DNA of 64,000 nt from Arthrobacter sp. 35W (GCF_000482545.1 NZ_KI519454.1:1710954-1774953); one strand, 5' to 3'. Shown: positions 9,691 through 20,413, counted from the first letter of the stretch. Notes: generated by a model from the sequence alone, not told the origin. Translations and numbers: made by a program.

Positions 9691-11649
9691 CTAGCCTTCG
9701 ACGATCTCGCCGGTGGCCATGTTCACGGCCGGGGCCGGCTCGTCGGCGCCCGCGGGGTGCAGGGCGGCGTCGACGGCGGCGGCCAGTACCGGCCCGATCC
9801 CCTTGACGGCGGACAGCTCCTCCACGGAGGCGGCCTTCAGTTTCTTGACCGAACCAAAGTGGTCCACCAGCGCCCGGCTCTTTGCCGCGCCCAGCCCGGG
9901 GACGGCGTCAAGGACCGAGGCCGTCATGGATTTGCCGCGCTTGGCCCGGTGGAAGGTGATGGCGAAGCGGTGGGCCTCGTCGCGAATGCGCTGGAGCAGG
10001 TACAGCCCCTGGGAAGTGCGCGGCAGGATCACCGGGAACTCGTCCTCGGGCAGCCAGACCTCCTCGAGCCGTTTGGCCAGCCCCACCACGGGCATGTCGG
10101 TGATGCCCAGATCCGCCAGCGCGCGGCAGGCGGCCGCCACCTGGGGCGGACCGCCGTCGACGACGACGAGGTTGGGCGGGTAGGCGAACCTGGCGCGCGG
10201 CGCCTCGGCCTCGAGCACCTCGCCCGTGGCCGCGGCGGGTTTGGCCTCCTGCTCGGCAAGGTAGTGCCTAAAGCGCCGGGTGATCACGTCGTACATGGAG
10301 GCGGTGTCATCGATCGCGGCGTCGCCGGTGATCGCGAACTTGCGGTACTCGCTCTTCTTGGCGATGCCGTCCTCCACCACCACCATGGAGGCCACCACAT
10401 TGGTGCCCTGCACATGGGAGATGTCATAGCACTCGATCCGCAGCAGCGGCAGCGGCAGGTCAAGGGCCTCCTGCAGCTCGCGCAGGGCCAGCGACCGCGC
10501 CGTGATGTCCCCGGCGCGGCGTGACTTGTGCAGCTTCATGGACTGCTCGGCATTGGCCCGGACGGTGTCCATCAGGGCGGCCTTGTCGCCGCGCTGGGGC
10601 ACCTTGACGGCCACCTTGGCGCCGCGCAGGCCGCCCAGCCACTCGGTGAGCTGCTCGGCGTTGGTGGGCAGCTCCGGCACCAGGATCTGCGGCGGGATGT
10701 CGTCCTGCTCGCGTTCCTTGTCGCCGTAGACCTGCTGCAGCAGGTGCTCCACCAGTTCGGCCGGGGTGGAATCCTCCACCTTCTCCACCACCCAGCCGCG
10801 CTGGCCGCGGATCCGCCCGGCACGGACGTAGAAGACCTGCACCGCCGCCTCCAGATCGTCCTGGTGCACGGCGAAAATGTCCGCGTTGGTGTCCTCCGCC
10901 AGCACCACGGCGTTGCGTTCAAAGACCTTCTTCAGCGCGGCAATGTCATCGCGCAGGCGGGCGGCGCTCTCGTAGTCGAGTTCCGCCACCGCGGCGGCCA
11001 TCTGCTTCTCCAGCTTGGTGATGAACCGCTTGGCCTCCCCACCCATGAAATCGCAGAATTCCTCGGCCAGCGCGCGGTGCTCGGCTTCTGTCACACGCCC
11101 CACGCAGGGGGCGGCGCATTTGTCGATGTAGCCCAGCAGGCAGGGGCGCCCGCTCTGCTGGGCGCGCTTGAGGACGCCGGGGCTGCAGGTGCGCACCGGG
11201 AACACCCGCAGCAGCGTGTCAACGGTCTCGCGGATGGCACCGGCCGTATACGGGCCGAAGTACCGGGTGCCCTTGCGCCGCTCGCCGCGCATCACCTGCA
11301 CGCGGGGGAACTTCTCCCCCATCGATACGGCCAGGTAGGGGTAGGTCTTGTCGTCGCGGAAGGCGAGGTTGTAGCGGGGGGTGAACTCCTTGATCCAGGT
11401 GTATTCCAGCTGGAGGGCCTCAAGCTCGCTGCCCACAATGGTCCACTGCACGGAAGAGGCGGCATGGACCATGGCGTACGTCTTGGGCAGCAGCGTGGCC
11501 GGATTGGCGAAGTAGGAGTTCAGCCGCTGCCGGAGGTTCTTCGCCTTGCCCACATAGATGACACGGCCGTGCGGATCACGGAACCTGTAGACGCCGGGAT
11601 CGGTGGGGATTTCGCCCGGCTGCGGCCGGTAGCTTGCTGGGTCTGCCAC
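9691..11649 (-). CDS. uvrC: Excinuclease ABC subunit C
   Basis: A 652-residue nuclease that makes both incisions in nucleotide excision repair with UvrA and UvrB. Domains in order: GIY-YIG nuclease (GVYRFRDPHGRVIYVGKAK, about 19-37), a cysteine-rich segment, the UVR motif (about 206-241), the RNase H-like endonuclease (ECYDISHVQGTNVVASMVV) and C-terminal HhH motifs (AVPGLGAAKSRALVDHFGS). The GTG start at 11649 is immediately preceded by GGGAG. uvrA and uvrB lie elsewhere in this window. Confidence 0.97.
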   Translation of the reverse strand: MADPASYRPQPGEIPTDPGVYRFRDPHGRVIYVGKAKNLRQRLNSYFANPATLLPKTYAMVHAASSVQWTIVGSELEALQLEYTWIKEFTPRYNLAFRDDKTYPYLAVSMGEKFPRVQVMRGERRKGTRYFGPYTAGAIRETVDTLLRVFPVRTCSPGVLKRAQQSGRPCLLGYIDKCAAPCVGRVTEAEHRALAEEFCDFMGGEAKRFITKLEKQMAAAVAELDYESAARLRDDIAALKKVFERNAVVLAEDTNADIFAVHQDDLEAAVQVFYVRAGRIRGQRGWVVEKVEDSTPAELVEHLLQQVYGDKEREQDDIPPQILVPELPTNAEQLTEWLGGLRGAKVAVKVPQRGDKAALMDTVRANAEQSMKLHKSRRAGDITARSLALRELQEALDLPLPLLRIECYDISHVQGTNVVASMVVVEDGIAKKSEYRKFAITGDAAIDDTASMYDVITRRFRHYLAEQEAKPAAATGEVLEAEAPRARFAYPPNLVVVDGGPPQVAAACRALADLGITDMPVVGLAKRLEEVWLPEDEFPVILPRTSQGLYLLQRIRDEAHRFAITFHRAKRGKSMTASVLDAVPGLGAAKSRALVDHFGSVKKLKAASVEELSAVKGIGPVLAAAVDAALHPAGADEPAPAVNMATGEIVEG

Positions 11650-11679
11650 GCTCCCATTCTGCCACCGGTTGAGCGCGGG

Positions 11680-12348
11680 TTAGTCCACCGATGGGCTCTG
11701 GTTGTAGCTGCCCACACGCTCCTGGCCGGTCAACCCGGCGATGGCGTCCATGATGGTGTCGGTGACGGCGCGGCGGGCCGGCAGCGAGTGGTCCGGGCCG
11801 GTCTTCTCGAAGTACAGCGGCTCGCCGATCTTCATGGTGAAGTGCTGGGGCCTGATGCCGTTCCTGTCTGCGGGCTGGAGCTTCTCGGTGCCGATCAGCC
11901 CCACGGGCAGCACGGGGGCGCCGGTGGTCAGGGCCAGCCAGCCGACGCCGGTGCGGCCGCGGTAGAGCATGCCGTCACGGGAGCGGGTGCCCTCCGGGTA
12001 GATGCCGATGCCCTCGTCCTTGGCCAGAATGTCCAGCAGGGTTTTCAAGGCCTGGACGCTGGCGGCGTGCTCGCCGCGCTCCACCGGTATGGACTTCACA
12101 GACTCGAAAAAGGTCTTCATCAGCCTGCCCTTGACGCCCTTGGTGGTGAAGTACTCGGCCTTGGCGAAGAACGACACGGGACGGGGCATCAGAGCCTGGA
12201 CGATCACGCTGTCCAGAAACGAGAGGTGGTTGGGCGCGACGATGAACGGCCCCTCGGTGGGCACATTCTCCAGGCCCTCCAGGGTCGGGCGGCACAGGCC
12301 AAAGATGGTGCCGCGCGTGAGGCTGCGGGTCAGGTCATAGAGCGCCAT
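11680..12348 (-). CDS. 1-acyl-sn-glycerol-3-phosphate acyltransferase (PlsC-like)
   Basis: A 222-residue member of the lysophospholipid acyltransferase family. It has the catalytic NHLSFLDS box (HX4D, near residue 40), the IYPEGTRSRDG box and the GAPVLPVGLIGT block. It probably acylates lysophosphatidic acid or a related acceptor at the membrane. The ATG at 12348 has AAGGAG 8 nt upstream. Its start overlaps the end of the HAD gene by 14 nt, which suggests cotranscription. Confidence 0.88.
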   Translation of the reverse strand: MALYDLTRSLTRGTIFGLCRPTLEGLENVPTEGPFIVAPNHLSFLDSVIVQALMPRPVSFFAKAEYFTTKGVKGRLMKTFFESVKSIPVERGEHAASVQALKTLLDILAKDEGIGIYPEGTRSRDGMLYRGRTGVGWLALTTGAPVLPVGLIGTEKLQPADRNGIRPQHFTMKIGEPLYFEKTGPDHSLPARRAVTDTIMDAIAGLTGQERVGSYNQSPSVD

Positions 12349-13063
12349 GCGCAGACTCCTTCGGGGTGGCGGGGAGGGAGAGCTGCGCCAGCAGCTCCGC
12401 GGCGGTGCCGACGACGGCGATGGCGCCTGCCGCGCCCAGCTCGCCCGGGGCGGCAAAGCCCCAGTCGACGCCGATGCAGGGCAGATTGTTGGCCGTGGCA
12501 CCGCGGACGTCCTGGTGGCGGTCGCCCACCATCACGGCCGCCGGCGCGCCCTCGCCGTTGGGCTCGACGCCGAGGGCCGACAGGGCGCTGGCGATGATCT
12601 CCGTCTTCCCGCTGCGGTAGCCCGGGTCCCCGGGCATCAGGGTTTCATCGTCGCTGGACCCTGCAATGGCGGTGAAGTGGACGTGCAGGCCGTGGTGCTC
12701 CAGCACCGTCCGGGCCAGGCCCTGGGGCTTCTGCGTGGCCACGCCCAGCGGCACACCGGCGGCCTTCAGGGTGGCGAGCAGCTCGGCCACGCCGGGATAC
12801 ACCCGGGACATGGCGATGCCCTTTTCCGCATACCAGCGGCGGTATATGGCGATCAGCTCGGGGATCTGGTGGTCGGCAGCCTCGGTCATGACGGCCAGCG
12901 AATCGGAGAGTTTGGGGCCGATCATCGACTCCAGGACGGCATCCGAGGGCACGGCCAGGCCGAGGGCCCGCAGCGCATGGGCCACACCGGAGGTGATGCC
13001 CCCGGCCGGATCGACAAGGGTGCCATCCAGGTCAAAGAGGACGGCGGGGGCAGCAATAGTCAC
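12335..13063 (-). CDS. HAD-family hydrolase (Gph/phosphoglycolate phosphatase-like)
   Basis: A HAD phosphatase with motif I VLFDLDGTLVD, a small alpha-helical cap, a motif II region (VPLGVATQKPQ) and motif III/IV MVGDRHQDVRGA. The length and cap resemble phosphoglycolate phosphatase or PpaX, but the substrate is not determined. I prefer the GTG at 13063 (242 aa), with GGGA upstream; an upstream start at 13102 or 13120 would add up to 19 poorly supported residues. It overlaps the acyltransferase downstream. Confidence 0.85.
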   Translation of the reverse strand: MTIAAPAVLFDLDGTLVDPAGGITSGVAHALRALGLAVPSDAVLESMIGPKLSDSLAVMTEAADHQIPELIAIYRRWYAEKGIAMSRVYPGVAELLATLKAAGVPLGVATQKPQGLARTVLEHHGLHVHFTAIAGSSDDETLMPGDPGYRSGKTEIIASALSALGVEPNGEGAPAAVMVGDRHQDVRGATANNLPCIGVDWGFAAPGELGAAGAIAVVGTAAELLAQLSLPATPKESAHGAL

Positions 13064-13171
13064 CCGCCCAGTTTCCCACAAACCTCGCCGCACCCTTGAC
13101 ATCCATGCCGCCGATGGCATACATCGCCGGTGGGCAACCGCGACAGGTCACCCCGGCAGTGCCAAACGCCC

Positions 13172-16075
13172 CTAGCCGGCCGCCTGGGTTTCCAGCACCT
13201 CGCGAAGGAACACCGCCGTGTAGCTTTCCGTGGACTTGGCCACGGCCTCCGGTGTCCCCGTGGCAATGATCTGGCCGCCGCCGGAACCACCGTCGGGCCC
13301 CAGGTCCACCAGCCAGTCGGCATTCTTGATGACATCGAGGTTGTGCTCGATCACGATCACCGTGTTGCCCTTGTCCACCAGGCCCTGCAGCACCAGCAGC
13401 AGCTTGCGGATGTCCTCAAAATGCAGACCGGTGGTCGGCTCGTCCAGGACATAGACGCTGCGCCCGTTGGAGCGCTTCTGCAGCTCGGCCGCCAGCTTGA
13501 CGCGCTGCGCCTCGCCGCCGGAGAGGGTGGTGGCGGGCTGGCCCAGCCGCACATAGCCCAGGCCAACATCCACCAGCGTGCGCAGGTGCCGGGCAATCGG
13601 CGTGAAGGCGGCAAAGAACTCCGCGCCCTCCTCGATGGGCATGTTGAGCACATCCGCGATGGTCTTGCCCTTGTAGTGGACCTCCAGCGTTTCGCGGTTG
13701 TAGCGCGCACCGTGGCAGACCTCGCAGGGCACGTAGACATCCGGCAGGAAGTTCATCTCGATCTTCAGCGTGCCATCGCCGGTGCAGGCTTCGCAGCGGC
13801 CGCCCTTGACGTTGAAGGAGAAGCGGCCCGGCTGGTAGCCGCGCACCTTCGCCTCGGTGGTCTCCGCGAAGAGCTTGCGGATGTTGTCAAAGACGCCGGT
13901 GTAGGTGGCGGGGTTGGAGCGCGGGGTGCGGCCGATGGGGCTCTGGTCAACATGGACCACCTTGTCCAGGTGTTCCAGACCGTCCACGCGCAGGTGGCGG
14001 CCTGCCACCTGGCGCGCGCCGTTGAGCTTGTTGGCGAGGACCTTGTAGAGGATCTCGTTCACCAGCGTGGACTTGCCGGAGCCGCTGACGCCCGTCACGG
14101 CCGTGAACAGGCCCAGCGGGAAGGTTGCGTCCACATTGCGCAGATTGTTTTCGCGGGCGCCCACCACCGTGAGCTGGCGCTTCTTGTCGTACTTGCGGCG
14201 CTTGGCCGGAATGCCGATCTGCCTGCGGCCGGAGAGGTAGTCCCCCGTCAGCGAGCCGGTGTTGGCCAGCAGTTCGTCGTAGGAGCCGGAGTGCACCACC
14301 ATGCCGCCGTGCTCTCCGGCACCGGGGCCGATGTCGACAATCCAGTCGGCCTCCTGGATGGTGTCCTCATCGTGCTCGACGACGATGAGCGTGTTCCCCA
14401 GGTCGCGGAGGCGGGTCAGTGTGCCAATCAAGCGGCGGTTGTCGCGCTGGTGCAGGCCAATGGACGGCTCGTCCAAAACGTACAGCACGCCCACGAGCCC
14501 GGAGCCGATCTGCGTGGCCAGGCGGATGCGCTGGGCCTCGCCGCCGGACAGCGTGGCGGAGGCCCGCTCCAGGTTCAGGTATTCCAGACCCACATCCAGC
14601 AGGAACTTCAGCCGAGCCTGGATTTCCTTCAAAACCTGGCTGGCGATCTGCGCCTCGCGGCCGGTCAGGACCAGCGTGGAGAGGAAGTCAAAGCATTCGC
14701 GCATCGGCAGGGCGGAGACCTGGGCGATGGACTTGTCGTTGATCAGCACCGACAGCGAGGCCGGATTAAGCCGGGCACCGCCGCAGGCCGGGCACGGTAT
14801 CTGGCGCATGTACTCTTCGTACCTGTCGCGGGCGGAATCGGATTCCGTCTCCACATGCTTGCGCTGGATGTACTGCACGGCACCCTCAAAACCGGTGCTG
14901 TACTTTCGTTCACGGCCAAAGCGGTTCTTGTACTGGACCACCACCTTGTGGTCCTTGCCGTAGAGGATGTTCTGCCGGGACTCCGCTGAGAGCTTCTCCC
15001 ACGGATCGCTGAGCGAGAAGCCCAGTTCATCCGCCAGCCCCTCCAGCAGCCGGTTCCAGTATTCGGTGGTGGCTGTTCCCAGGGACCACGGCGCGATGGC
15101 ACCCTCGGCCAGCGAGAGCGCCGGGTTGGGCACCACCAGCTCCTCGTCCACCTCCAGCTTGGTGCCGATGCCGGAGCAGGCCTGGCAGGCGCCAAAGGGG
15201 TTGTTGAAGGAGAAGGAGCGCGGTTCGATCTCGTCGATCGCCAACGGGTGTTCGTTGGGGCAGGCCAGGTTTTCGGAGAACGAGCGGATCCGCCCGTCGT
15301 CGTCGGCGTCCAGGTCCACCAGCTCGGCGAGCACGCGGCCCTCCGCCAGCACCAGGGCCGTCTCCACGGAGTCGGTCAGGCGCTGCTGGATGCCCTCCTT
15401 GACCACCAGACGGTCGATGACCACCTCGATGGTGTGCTTGAACTGCTTCTTCAGCTTGGGCGGGTCGGAGAGCTGGATCTGCTCGCCGTCGACCTTGGCC
15501 CGCGAATAGCCCTTGGCGCTGAGCTCCTTGAACAGCTCCACGAACTCGCCCTTGCGGGCCCGCACCACCGGCGCCAGCACCTGGAAGCGGGTGCCCTCCG
15601 CCATCTCCAGCAGCTGGTCCACAATCTGCTGCGGGGTCTGCCGGGTGACGGGCTCGCCGCAGACCGGGCAGTGCGGACGGCCCACGCGGGCCCAGAGCAG
15701 GCGCATGTAGTCGTAGATCTCGGTGATGGTGCCCACGGTGGACCGGGGGTTCTTCGAGGTGGACTTCTGGTCGATCGACACCGCCGGGGAGAGCCCCTCG
15801 ATGAAGTCGACATCCGGTTTGTCCACCTGGCCCAGGAACTGGCGCGCGTAGGCGGACAGCGATTCCACGTAGCGGCGCTGGCCCTCGGCGAAGATGGTGT
15901 CGAACGCCAGCGAGGACTTCCCCGAGCCGGACAGGCCGGTGAAGACGATCATGGCGTCGCGGGGCAGATCGAGATCCACATTGCGCAGATTGTGTTCGCG
16001 CGCGCCCTTCACGATCAACCGGGAGAGATCCGGCTTGTGTGAAAGACCCGGCGTGGTCGAGGCAGGCTGGGGCAT
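13172..16075 (-). CDS. uvrA: Excinuclease ABC subunit A
   Basis: A 967-residue damage-recognition ATPase of nucleotide excision repair. It has two ABC modules: N-terminal Walker [17 protein letters not shown] with [16 protein letters not shown], and C-terminal Walker [14 protein letters not shown] with [12 protein letters not shown]. Zinc-finger cysteines appear in CPVCGEP, CPACGG and [18 protein letters not shown]. The ATG at 16075 has AAGGGA 4 nt upstream and gives the usual length; two upstream ATGs lack a ribosome site. Confidence 0.97.
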   Translation of the reverse strand: MPQPASTTPGLSHKPDLSRLIVKGAREHNLRNVDLDLPRDAMIVFTGLSGSGKSSLAFDTIFAEGQRRYVESLSAYARQFLGQVDKPDVDFIEGLSPAVSIDQKSTSKNPRSTVGTITEIYDYMRLLWARVGRPHCPVCGEPVTRQTPQQIVDQLLEMAEGTRFQVLAPVVRARKGEFVELFKELSAKGYSRAKVDGEQIQLSDPPKLKKQFKHTIEVVIDRLVVKEGIQQRLTDSVETALVLAEGRVLAELVDLDADDDGRIRSFSENLACPNEHPLAIDEIEPRSFSFNNPFGACQACSGIGTKLEVDEELVVPNPALSLAEGAIAPWSLGTATTEYWNRLLEGLADELGFSLSDPWEKLSAESRQNILYGKDHKVVVQYKNRFGRERKYSTGFEGAVQYIQRKHVETESDSARDRYEEYMRQIPCPACGGARLNPASLSVLINDKSIAQVSALPMRECFDFLSTLVLTGREAQIASQVLKEIQARLKFLLDVGLEYLNLERASATLSGGEAQRIRLATQIGSGLVGVLYVLDEPSIGLHQRDNRRLIGTLTRLRDLGNTLIVVEHDEDTIQEADWIVDIGPGAGEHGGMVVHSGSYDELLANTGSLTGDYLSGRRQIGIPAKRRKYDKKRQLTVVGARENNLRNVDATFPLGLFTAVTGVSGSGKSTLVNEILYKVLANKLNGARQVAGRHLRVDGLEHLDKVVHVDQSPIGRTPRSNPATYTGVFDNIRKLFAETTEAKVRGYQPGRFSFNVKGGRCEACTGDGTLKIEMNFLPDVYVPCEVCHGARYNRETLEVHYKGKTIADVLNMPIEEGAEFFAAFTPIARHLRTLVDVGLGYVRLGQPATTLSGGEAQRVKLAAELQKRSNGRSVYVLDEPTTGLHFEDIRKLLLVLQGLVDKGNTVIVIEHNLDVIKNADWLVDLGPDGGSGGGQIIATGTPEAVAKSTESYTAVFLREVLETQAAG

Positions 16076-16174
16076 TGCTTCCCTTGCAAAGGAGGAGTCG
16101 GCAGCGTTAGGCACGTCTCCCATAGTAATCGAAAGTTCGTTCGAATAGGAGTGGTTTGTGAGCGGCGGCACCCG

Positions 16175-16576
16175 TCAGCGTTGGCCGGACCGGGCCACCG
16201 CCGCGCGCACCATGTCCAGGGCTTTGGACAACGGAACGCCGTGCTGCAGCACGACGGCGGCAAACGCGGTGGCTGCCTCGGCGACCGCCGCGGTGAGCTG
16301 GTCCCCCGAGGCGGCGACCACTGTTCCGGCGCGGCCCTGGGTGTGGACGATGCCGGCCACTTCCAGTTCCTTGTAGGTCTTGGCCACGGTGTTGACGGCC
16401 AGGCCGAGGGCCGCGGCCAGGGCGCGGACGGAGGGGAGCTTGGCCCCCACCACCAGCTTCCCCGACGCGGCCAGATCGGTGATGCGCAGTTTCAGCTGCT
16501 CAAACACCGGCACCATGGAGGCTGGATCCGGCCGCCAGGAGCGCAGGATCAACTGTTCCGTTGTCAGGGTGCTCAT
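16175..16576 (-). CDS. GntR-family regulator, YtrA subfamily
   Basis: A 133-residue regulator with an N-terminal winged helix (about 22-90: VFEQLKLRITDLAASGKL, KLPSVRALAAALGLAVNTV) and a short C-terminal helical tail rather than a full effector domain, which is the YtrA pattern. YtrA regulators usually control adjacent ABC transporter genes. Its ATG overlaps the stop of the ABC exporter gene (ATGA), so it is the third gene of that operon and probably autoregulates it. The signal is unknown. Confidence 0.9.
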   Translation of the reverse strand: MSTLTTEQLILRSWRPDPASMVPVFEQLKLRITDLAASGKLVVGAKLPSVRALAAALGLAVNTVAKTYKELEVAGIVHTQGRAGTVVAASGDQLTAAVAEAATAFAAVVLQHGVPLSKALDMVRAAVARSGQR

Positions 16577-18507
16577 CGCGCCGCCTGCTCTTCCACCATT
16601 GGATCGCCGAATTGGGACATGTACAGATCGTAGTAGAACCCGCCTGCAGCCAGCAGCGCCTCGTGGGTCCCTTGTTCAATGATGCGCCCGTGGTCCATCA
16701 CCAGGATCAAATCCGCGTCGCGGATGGTGGACAGCCGGTGGGCAATCACAAAGCTGGTGCGCGATTCGCGCAGCCGGTTCATGGCCTGGCGGATCAGCAC
16801 CTCCGTGCGGGTGTCCACCGAACTGGTCGCCTCATCCAGGATCAGGATGCCCGGCTCGGCCACCCAGGCCCTGGCAATGGTCATCAGCTGGCGCTGGCCC
16901 TGGCTGAGCCCGCCGCCGTCGCCGTCAAGCACCGTGTCGTAGCCCTGCGGCAGCGCGCGGACAAAGTGGTCCACGTGCGTCGCCTCGGCCGCTTCGACAA
17001 TCTCCTCCTCGGTGGCGTCGAGCCGGCCGTAGGCCAGATTCTCCCGGATGGTGCCGCCGAAGAGCCACGCATCCTGCAGCACCATGCCGAAGCGGCGCCG
17101 CACATCGTCGCGCGTCATCCTGGCGGTGTCCACGCCGTCGATGGTGATCCGGCCGGAATCGATGTCGTAGAAGCGCATCAACAGGTTCACCAGCGTTGTC
17201 TTGCCGGCGCCGGTGGGGCCCACAATGGCCACCGTGGCCCCCGGCTCCGCCACCAGGGAGAGGTTCTGGATCAACGGCTCATCGGGCTTGTAGCTGAAGG
17301 ACACATCCTCGAACACCACCCGGCCCACCGTCTTGCCCAGCGTGTCCGCCGGCTCGTGGTCGGGGGTCTGCTCCTCGGCGTCCAGCAGCTCGAAGACGCG
17401 CTCGGCCGAGGCCACGCCGGATTGGAGCAGGTTGATCATGCCGCCGATCTGGGCCAGCGGCTGGCTGAACTGGCGCGAGTACTGGATGAAGGCCTGCACC
17501 GAACCGATGGTGAGCAGGCCGGAGGCCACCTGGATGCCGCCCACCACGGCCACGATCACGTAGTTGAGGTTGGCGACGAAGTTCATGGTGGGCATGATGA
17601 TGCCGGAAATGAACTGGGCCTTGGCACTGGAGGCGTAGAGGGAGTCGTTGGAGACCTGGAACTTGTCGATGGCCGCCTGCTGCTGGCCGAAGGCCTTGAC
17701 GATCTCGTGTCCGGTGAACATCTCCTCCACATGTCCATTGAGTTCGCCGGTGGTCTTCCACTGGGCCATGAACTGCACTCGGGAGCGCTTGGCGATCACC
17801 ACCGTGACCAGGGCCAGCAGCGGCACAGTGGCCAATGAAATCACCCCCAGCATCGGGGAAATGGAGAACATCATGGCCAGCACGCCGATCACCGTCATGG
17901 AGGAGATCAGCAGCTGGGTGAGCGTCTGGTTCAGCGTTTGGGCAAAGTTGTCGATGTCGTTGGTGACCTTGGAGAGCACATCGCCGCGGGACTGCTCCTG
18001 GAAGTGGCCCATCGGCAGCTTGTCCAGCTTCGCCTCGATCTGCCCGCGCAGCCGGTACATGGCGCGCTGGACGATGCCGGTGGTGATGTAGCCCTGGGCC
18101 CAGTTGAAGAAGAAGGCCGCCACATAGAGGGCCAGCACCAGCACCATCACCTGGCCCAGTGCCGCAAGGTCCAGCCCCTGGCCGGGGACGGTGTCCATGC
18201 CGGAGAGCATGTCGGCGATCTGCCCCTGGCCGGCGGCCCGGAGCGCCGCCACCGCCTGCTCCTTGGTGGTTCCGGCGGGGAAGCGCCCGGCCAGCATCTG
18301 GCCCACGACGCCGTTGAAGATGATGTCGGTGGCGTGGCCCAGGATCTTGGGCGCCAGCACGGAAAGCCCCACGGACACCGCGGCCAGCACCACCACCCAG
18401 ATCATCCGCAGCTTGTCCGGAGCCATCATGGCCAGGATGCGCTTGACGCTGGGCCCGAAGGCCATCGGCTTGCTCACCGGGGGTCCGCCCCGTCCCATCA
18501 TGCTCAT
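16573..18507 (-). CDS. ABC exporter half-transporter with canonical ATPase site
   Basis: A 644-residue type IV ABC exporter. The N-terminal six-helix domain (about 30-370) carries an insertion at about 75-115 between TM1 and TM2. The ATPase domain has Walker A GPTGAGKTT (430-438), LSQGQRQ (534-540) and Walker B ILILDEATSSVD with catalytic Glu559. It overlaps its partner upstream and the GntR gene downstream by 4 nt each. The pairing with a subunit carrying a degenerate site points to a heterodimeric multidrug or lipid exporter (LmrCD/BmrCD-like). Substrate unknown. Confidence 0.93.
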   Translation of the reverse strand: MSMMGRGGPPVSKPMAFGPSVKRILAMMAPDKLRMIWVVVLAAVSVGLSVLAPKILGHATDIIFNGVVGQMLAGRFPAGTTKEQAVAALRAAGQGQIADMLSGMDTVPGQGLDLAALGQVMVLVLALYVAAFFFNWAQGYITTGIVQRAMYRLRGQIEAKLDKLPMGHFQEQSRGDVLSKVTNDIDNFAQTLNQTLTQLLISSMTVIGVLAMMFSISPMLGVISLATVPLLALVTVVIAKRSRVQFMAQWKTTGELNGHVEEMFTGHEIVKAFGQQQAAIDKFQVSNDSLYASSAKAQFISGIIMPTMNFVANLNYVIVAVVGGIQVASGLLTIGSVQAFIQYSRQFSQPLAQIGGMINLLQSGVASAERVFELLDAEEQTPDHEPADTLGKTVGRVVFEDVSFSYKPDEPLIQNLSLVAEPGATVAIVGPTGAGKTTLVNLLMRFYDIDSGRITIDGVDTARMTRDDVRRRFGMVLQDAWLFGGTIRENLAYGRLDATEEEIVEAAEATHVDHFVRALPQGYDTVLDGDGGGLSQGQRQLMTIARAWVAEPGILILDEATSSVDTRTEVLIRQAMNRLRESRTSFVIAHRLSTIRDADLILVMDHGRIIEQGTHEALLAAGGFYYDLYMSQFGDPMVEEQAAR

Positions 18508-20246
18508 GCTGCGTGCTCCTGGTCCTCTTCGGTCATCTGGGACGTGACGATTTCACGATACGTTTCACAGTCCTCCATCAAGGATGTGTGGGTGCCCTGC
18601 CCCACCAGGCGCCCCTCGTCCAGCACCAGGATGTTGTCGGCATGCAGGATGGTGCTCACCCGCTGTGCCACCAGCAGCACCGTGGACTCCAGCGTCACGG
18701 GCCGCAGCGCGGCCCGCAGCCGGGCATCGGTGGCAAAGTCCAGGGCGGAGAAGCTGTCGTCAAAGAGGTAGACGGCGGGCTCCCCCACCAGGGCCCGCGC
18801 AATGCACAGGCGCTGCCGCTGGCCGCCCGAGACATTGGACCCACCCTGGTCGATGGCCGCCGCGAGCCCCTCGGGCATGTCACGGACGAAGTCGGCCGCT
18901 TGGGCGATCTCCAGCGCCCGCCACAGCTCCTCGTCGCTGGCGTTGGGCTTGCCCACGCGCAGATTCGAGGCCACGGTGCCCGAGAACAGGTACGCCTTCT
19001 GCGGCACCAGGCCGATGGCCGTCCGCAGCGAATCCAGGGACAACGCCTGCGCGTCGTGGCCGCCGATGCTGATCCGGCCCTCGGAGCGGTCCAGCAGCCG
19101 CGGAATCAGATTCAACAGCGTCGTCTTGCCGCTGCCGGTGGAGCCGATGATCGCCGTCGTCGTGCCCGGCCGGGCGGCAAAGCTCAGTCCGGACACGACG
19201 GGGGCCTCGGCGCCCGGGTAGCTGAAGGAGACATCGTGGAATTCCAGCGAGCCGTCCACCACGCGGGTGCGGATGGCATCCGGCGCATCCTGCACGCTCG
19301 GCACCGTGTCCAGCACGGCCTGGATGCGCTCGGCGCTGACAGCGGCGCGGGGGATCATCATGAACATGAACATGGCCATCATCACCGACATCAAGATCTG
19401 CATGATGTAGCTCAGAAAGGCCGTCAGGGCGCCGATCTGCATGTCGCCGGCGTCGATGCGCTGTCCACCGAACCACAGCACGCCGACGCTGGTGGCATTG
19501 ACCAGCAGGAAGATGGTCGGAAACATCAGCGACAGCAGCCGGCCGGCGCGCAGCTGGGTGGCGGTCAGCTCGCCATTGGCCGCGCCGAAGCGCTCGGCCT
19601 CGAAGTCCCGGCGGACAAAGGCGCGGATCACGGAGATGCCCATGATCTGTTCGCGCAGCACCGTGTTGATCCGGTCCAGCTGCTTCTGGACGAGCCGGAA
19701 GGTGGGCACCAGCTTGCGGACAATCAGCGCAATGGCCACCACCAGCAGCGGAAGCACCACCAGCAGCAGCGCGGACAGCGGGACATCCTGCTGCAGGGCC
19801 AGCACAATGCCGCCCACGCACATGATGGGGGCCGTCACCATCATGGTGAAGCCCATCAGGGTCAGCATCTGCACCTGCTGGACGTCATTGGTGGTGCGGG
19901 TGATCAGGGACGGTGCGCCGAAGCTGCCCACCTCCTGGGCTGAGAACGTCTCCACCGTGGTGAAGAGCTCCCGCCGGACCTGGCGGCCCAGCTGCATGGC
20001 CAGCCTGGCGCTGAGGAACGTTGCGGCCACGGCACAGAGCACCTGGCCGGCGGTGATCGCCAGCATCCAGCCGCCGAGGGTGAAGATGGTGCCGGTGTCC
20101 CCCTTGACGACGCCGTCATCGATGATGTCCGCGTTCAGGGTGGGCAGGTACAGGGTGGCCAGCGTCGACAGCAGCTGGAGCACCACGATGAGGATCAAAG
20201 GCACCTTGTGCGGCGCCAGATTCCGGGATATCAGTTTCAGCAGCAC
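18504..20246 (-). CDS. ABC exporter half-transporter with degenerate ATPase site
   Basis: A 580-residue ABC half-exporter: membrane domain about 1-310, ATPase domain with Walker A GSTGSGKTT (368-376), VSGGQRQR (472-479) and Walker B VYLFDDSFSALD. Asp497 replaces the catalytic Glu, so the site it contributes is probably non-hydrolytic, as in TM287 and LmrC-type subunits. The GTG start at 20246 has GGAGG 5 nt upstream. It is the first gene of the three-gene exporter/regulator operon. Confidence 0.93.
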   Translation of the reverse strand: MLLKLISRNLAPHKVPLILIVVLQLLSTLATLYLPTLNADIIDDGVVKGDTGTIFTLGGWMLAITAGQVLCAVAATFLSARLAMQLGRQVRRELFTTVETFSAQEVGSFGAPSLITRTTNDVQQVQMLTLMGFTMMVTAPIMCVGGIVLALQQDVPLSALLLVVLPLLVVAIALIVRKLVPTFRLVQKQLDRINTVLREQIMGISVIRAFVRRDFEAERFGAANGELTATQLRAGRLLSLMFPTIFLLVNATSVGVLWFGGQRIDAGDMQIGALTAFLSYIMQILMSVMMAMFMFMMIPRAAVSAERIQAVLDTVPSVQDAPDAIRTRVVDGSLEFHDVSFSYPGAEAPVVSGLSFAARPGTTTAIIGSTGSGKTTLLNLIPRLLDRSEGRISIGGHDAQALSLDSLRTAIGLVPQKAYLFSGTVASNLRVGKPNASDEELWRALEIAQAADFVRDMPEGLAAAIDQGGSNVSGGQRQRLCIARALVGEPAVYLFDDSFSALDFATDARLRAALRPVTLESTVLLVAQRVSTILHADNILVLDEGRLVGQGTHTSLMEDCETYREIVTSQMTEEDQEHAA

Positions 20247-20401
20247 GGATCCTCCAGCGGACCCGGCCGGGCGGCCCGCACGTTTCAGGTCTGGACCTTG
20301 CGGCCCACTTGCACATTCAGTGCCAACCTACTCCCCGCGGCTGCGGAATGTCAGAGCCTTATCCTGAGGGCGAACTGTGCATTTCCCCCGGGGCCCGCTC
20401 C

Positions 20402-20407
20402 TAGACT
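20402..20407 (+). promoter_or_regulatory. -10 box of a leaderless promoter (MBL gene)
   Basis: TAGACT lies exactly 6 nt before the ATG at 20414, which would put transcription initiation at or next to the start codon. No Shine-Dalgarno sequence is present. Confidence 0.6.
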
Positions 20408-20413
20408 GGGTCC

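Noticed and set aside
13130-14989. 619-codon plus-strand frame opposite uvrA
   Set aside because: Same artefact: long antisense frame in a high-GC gene with no family match.
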